Below, in pieces: positions 62,301 to 64,000 of a stretch of 64,000 nt of DNA; position 1 is the stretch's first letter, and each line of letters begins with the position of its first letter. The DNA lies in contig OY987302.1 in the NCBI GenBank assembly GCA_963920635.1, forward strand, positions 40,489,500 through 40,553,499, written 5' to 3'. A program made the position numbers and the translations under genes. Origin of the DNA: Pseudeuparius sepicola (Eukaryota; Arthropoda; Insecta; Coleoptera; Anthribidae). The notes beneath the pieces are model-generated. The model did not search any database. It was not told the DNA's origin and saw only the letters and a list, made by a program, of their open reading frames with translations.

Positions 62301-63263
62301 AATCAATGCGAAATATGTCAACGGTCAAAATACAATAGAAGACCTCCTAATGAACCCCTAGTTTTGACTCAAACCCCTTCTAGGCCTTTCGAAATATTAC
62401 ATATTGACACATTTATTACAGGAAAATATAAATTTCTAACTTTAATAGACAAATTTTCGAAATTTGCTCAAGCTTTACCATACTTTGGAACAGCAATATC
62501 GGCCTGCCAACAACTAGTTCATTTTTTTTCATTCCACGGAATTCCAAAGCTAATTGTTTGTGATAACGGCTCAGAATTTAAAAACGACGTTTTAGATGAC
62601 TTATTGAAAACTCATAATATAAAAGTACATTTCACCACCCCCCGTCATCATGAGTCAAACTCCCCAATAGAAAGACTACATTCAACCCTAATTGAGCACC
62701 TTCGAATTCTTAGAGAAAAGGACAAAACATCTGATATACCGACCTTAATGACATACGCAATAATAGCTTACAATAGCACAATTCATTCTCATACTAATCA
62801 CACGCCTTTTGAAATAATCTCAGGTCATACAGACTCTCGCGATCCGATGTCACTTATACCCGCTCAAGTTTTCACGGAATATGTTAACAATCATCAGAAT
62901 AACACGAAAGCGCTTTATGATAAAATTCATTCCGACTGTGTTGACAAAAAGGAAAATATAATTAACAAGCGAAACAGTAGTAAGACAGCCGCTGAAATTA
63001 CAGTAGGCACTCAGGTTTTTAAACAAGTGGATCCGAGGTCAGCGAAATTAAAATCCAAATTTACAGGCCCCTATTTGGTTACAAAAATTCTCGAAAACGG
63101 AAAAATTGAAATACAAAACCCAAAAACAAACAAGACAGAGATTACACACAAAAACGAGACTAAAATAAAACACGTTGTTACAGATGGACCTGGACCATCG
63201 ACGCAACCGACACAAACTTCCATAACCTCAACTCCTATCCCGGACTCTTCCCATACAAGTTAG
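59391..63263 (+). pseudogene. pol: Pol polyprotein, one nonsense codon and one frame change
   Basis: Aspartic protease with FLIDTGSSRSF (59,465). Then reverse transcriptase with motif [16 protein letters not shown] and catalytic VYLDDIIIF (about 60,750). Next RNase H with [24 protein letters not shown] and IYTDHRPL. Last integrase with a His-x-His...CEIC zinc finger (62,200-62,330) and catalytic D, D, E in HIDTF, VCDNGSEF and SPIERLHS. A TAA at 60,245-60,247 interrupts protease-RT. An ACGC triplet repeat at 61,269-61,280 carries one unit too many and shifts the frame inside RNase H; the rest is open to 63,263. The damage makes this copy dependent on others for movement. Confidence 0.9.
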
Positions 63264-64000
63264 GAACGACACAAATTGTATCTAATCACTGGCCACTTGT
63301 TCAAGTATACGACTTAGCCCCAGTAGTTTCAAGATATTTAGAAATAAAAAATCAAGTGTATAAACTTCATAATGACATTAAAAGTAAAATTGGACACTAT
63401 GGTGACGAATACAATAATTCATTTTCATATTTGTTTGCATTAGAAAAGCAGATCGATTTACAAATAAATCAAATAAATCCTATTCAAAATGTAACTAGAC
63501 AGAAAAGAGGCTTACTTAATCCTTTGGGATCTCTCATTAAATGTATTACAGGAAATTTAGATCAAGAATATAGCCAAAAATATGACATGCAGATAAAAAA
63601 CTTACAAGAAAATCAAAACAAATTAAAGGGTGTTGCCTTCAGTCAAATTACGTTATTAAAATCTACCATTAAGAAATTTGAGGAAACAGTGACAAACATA
63701 ACTCACAACCAAAAACAAATAGAATTTAAAATTAATCAAATACGAGAAGCTCTCGAGAAATTCGCTCAAGCCCAACTAGATGACTTCAATTATTTTCAAA
63801 TTCATATTTTGATTCATCAACTTACTAATATATACCAAAATATCTACAATATATTTGATAGAATGGAAGTAGCAGTTTCTTTTGCAAAATTGAATACTTT
63901 ACATAACTCAATCATAAATCCTATAGACTTGTTATTAGAAATAAAAGAATCTGAAAAATATTTAAAGTTAGGCAAAGTACCTCTTTCACCAACTATTGAT
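63184..64000 (+). CDS. env: Env fusion-type glycoprotein, 5' part, cut by window end
   Basis: A frame without its own ATG is open from 63,164 to the window end. It contains a furin-type site RQKR followed by GLLNPLGSLIKCITGNLD (about 63,500), the arrangement of errantivirus Env and the related baculovirus F-type fusion proteins. Heptad-rich helices follow (NLQENQNKLKGVAFSQ, ITHNQKQIEFKINQIREA). Lack of a start fits expression from a spliced RNA using acceptor CAG 63,181-63,183. The transmembrane anchor lies outside the window. Confidence 0.8.

Larger units (their letters stand above)
57536..64000 (+). mobile_element. Errantivirus-like (Ty3/Gypsy) LTR element, 5' part
   Basis: Order: short 5' LTR, tRNA-Ser-type PBS, leader, gag, pol (protease, RT, RNase H, integrase) and env, which runs off the window end. 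A fusion-type env after integrase and the AGTTAC...GTAACT LTR ends fit insect errantiviruses. The 3' LTR and target duplication are outside the window. Pol is broken twice, so this copy is defective. Confidence 0.9.

Overview
The window is AT-rich, repeat-dense eukaryotic DNA, almost certainly from an insect. It holds a Jockey-like LINE, an errantivirus-type LTR element with an env gene, a Polinton/Maverick with protein-primed DNA polymerase, many MITEs, GT-AG introns, TATA plus TCAGT initiator promoters, and probable host exons (a DMAC2-like mitochondrial protein and a THAP domain). I cannot name the order. No bacterial-style operon, rRNA or CRISPR is present.

Layout. 1-12.6 kb: nested MITEs, a decayed LINE (2.56-4.15 kb, 3' piece near 12.3 kb), minisatellites of about 120 bp period (5.3-6.4, 7.0-7.7, 8.5-10.3 kb, the last with an 851-bp duplication), and a 1.6-kb palindromic element carrying a broken Cys-rich gene fragment (10,685-12,283). 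13,150-17,431: a composite hAT-like element with nested MITEs, sitting downstream of the first exon of a DMAC2-like host gene (17,565-18,021, minus), which is divergent from a THAP-type first exon (18,424-18,500). 18.5-22.1 kb: MITEs and one candidate first exon.

22,405-38,380 is a giant near-perfect palindrome: arms of about 7.85 kb, a 270-bp loop, no convincing gene, layered internal tandem repeats, and a GTTAACGCG-type array beside the loop. Degenerate copies of a GGCAAAAGAGTCTAA-like motif lie in opposite orientation just outside both arms, which suggests a foldback-type mobile element rather than an assembly artefact. This is the most unusual structure in the window.

40.5-54.2 kb is a Polinton/Maverick (adintovirus-like) integrated element. 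Plus strand: a small conserved protein, a 50-aa basic protein, a phospholipase A2-domain capsid-associated protein, an adenain-like protease, penton-like and major capsid proteins, a conserved unknown, a BIR-RING apoptosis inhibitor, a packaging ATPase, a broken conserved protein, a fibre-like protein, a chromodomain integrase and a 225-aa unknown. Minus strand: protein-primed DNA polymerase B. Several genes have a TATA box 29-33 bp upstream of a TCAGT/CCAGT initiator and very short leaders. The element is decayed: the polymerase has three in-frame stops, one gene has three one-base frame changes at A-runs, and two others are broken once.

55,225-56,390 holds a four-exon, GC-rich, proline-rich coiled-coil gene with three phase-0 introns and a 20-bp hairpin around its stop codon. 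From 57,536 to the window end lies a 5' LTR, PBS, gag, pol and the start of env of an errantivirus-like element. Its pol has one nonsense codon and one 4-bp slippage, and its env seems to need splicing to a short leader exon.
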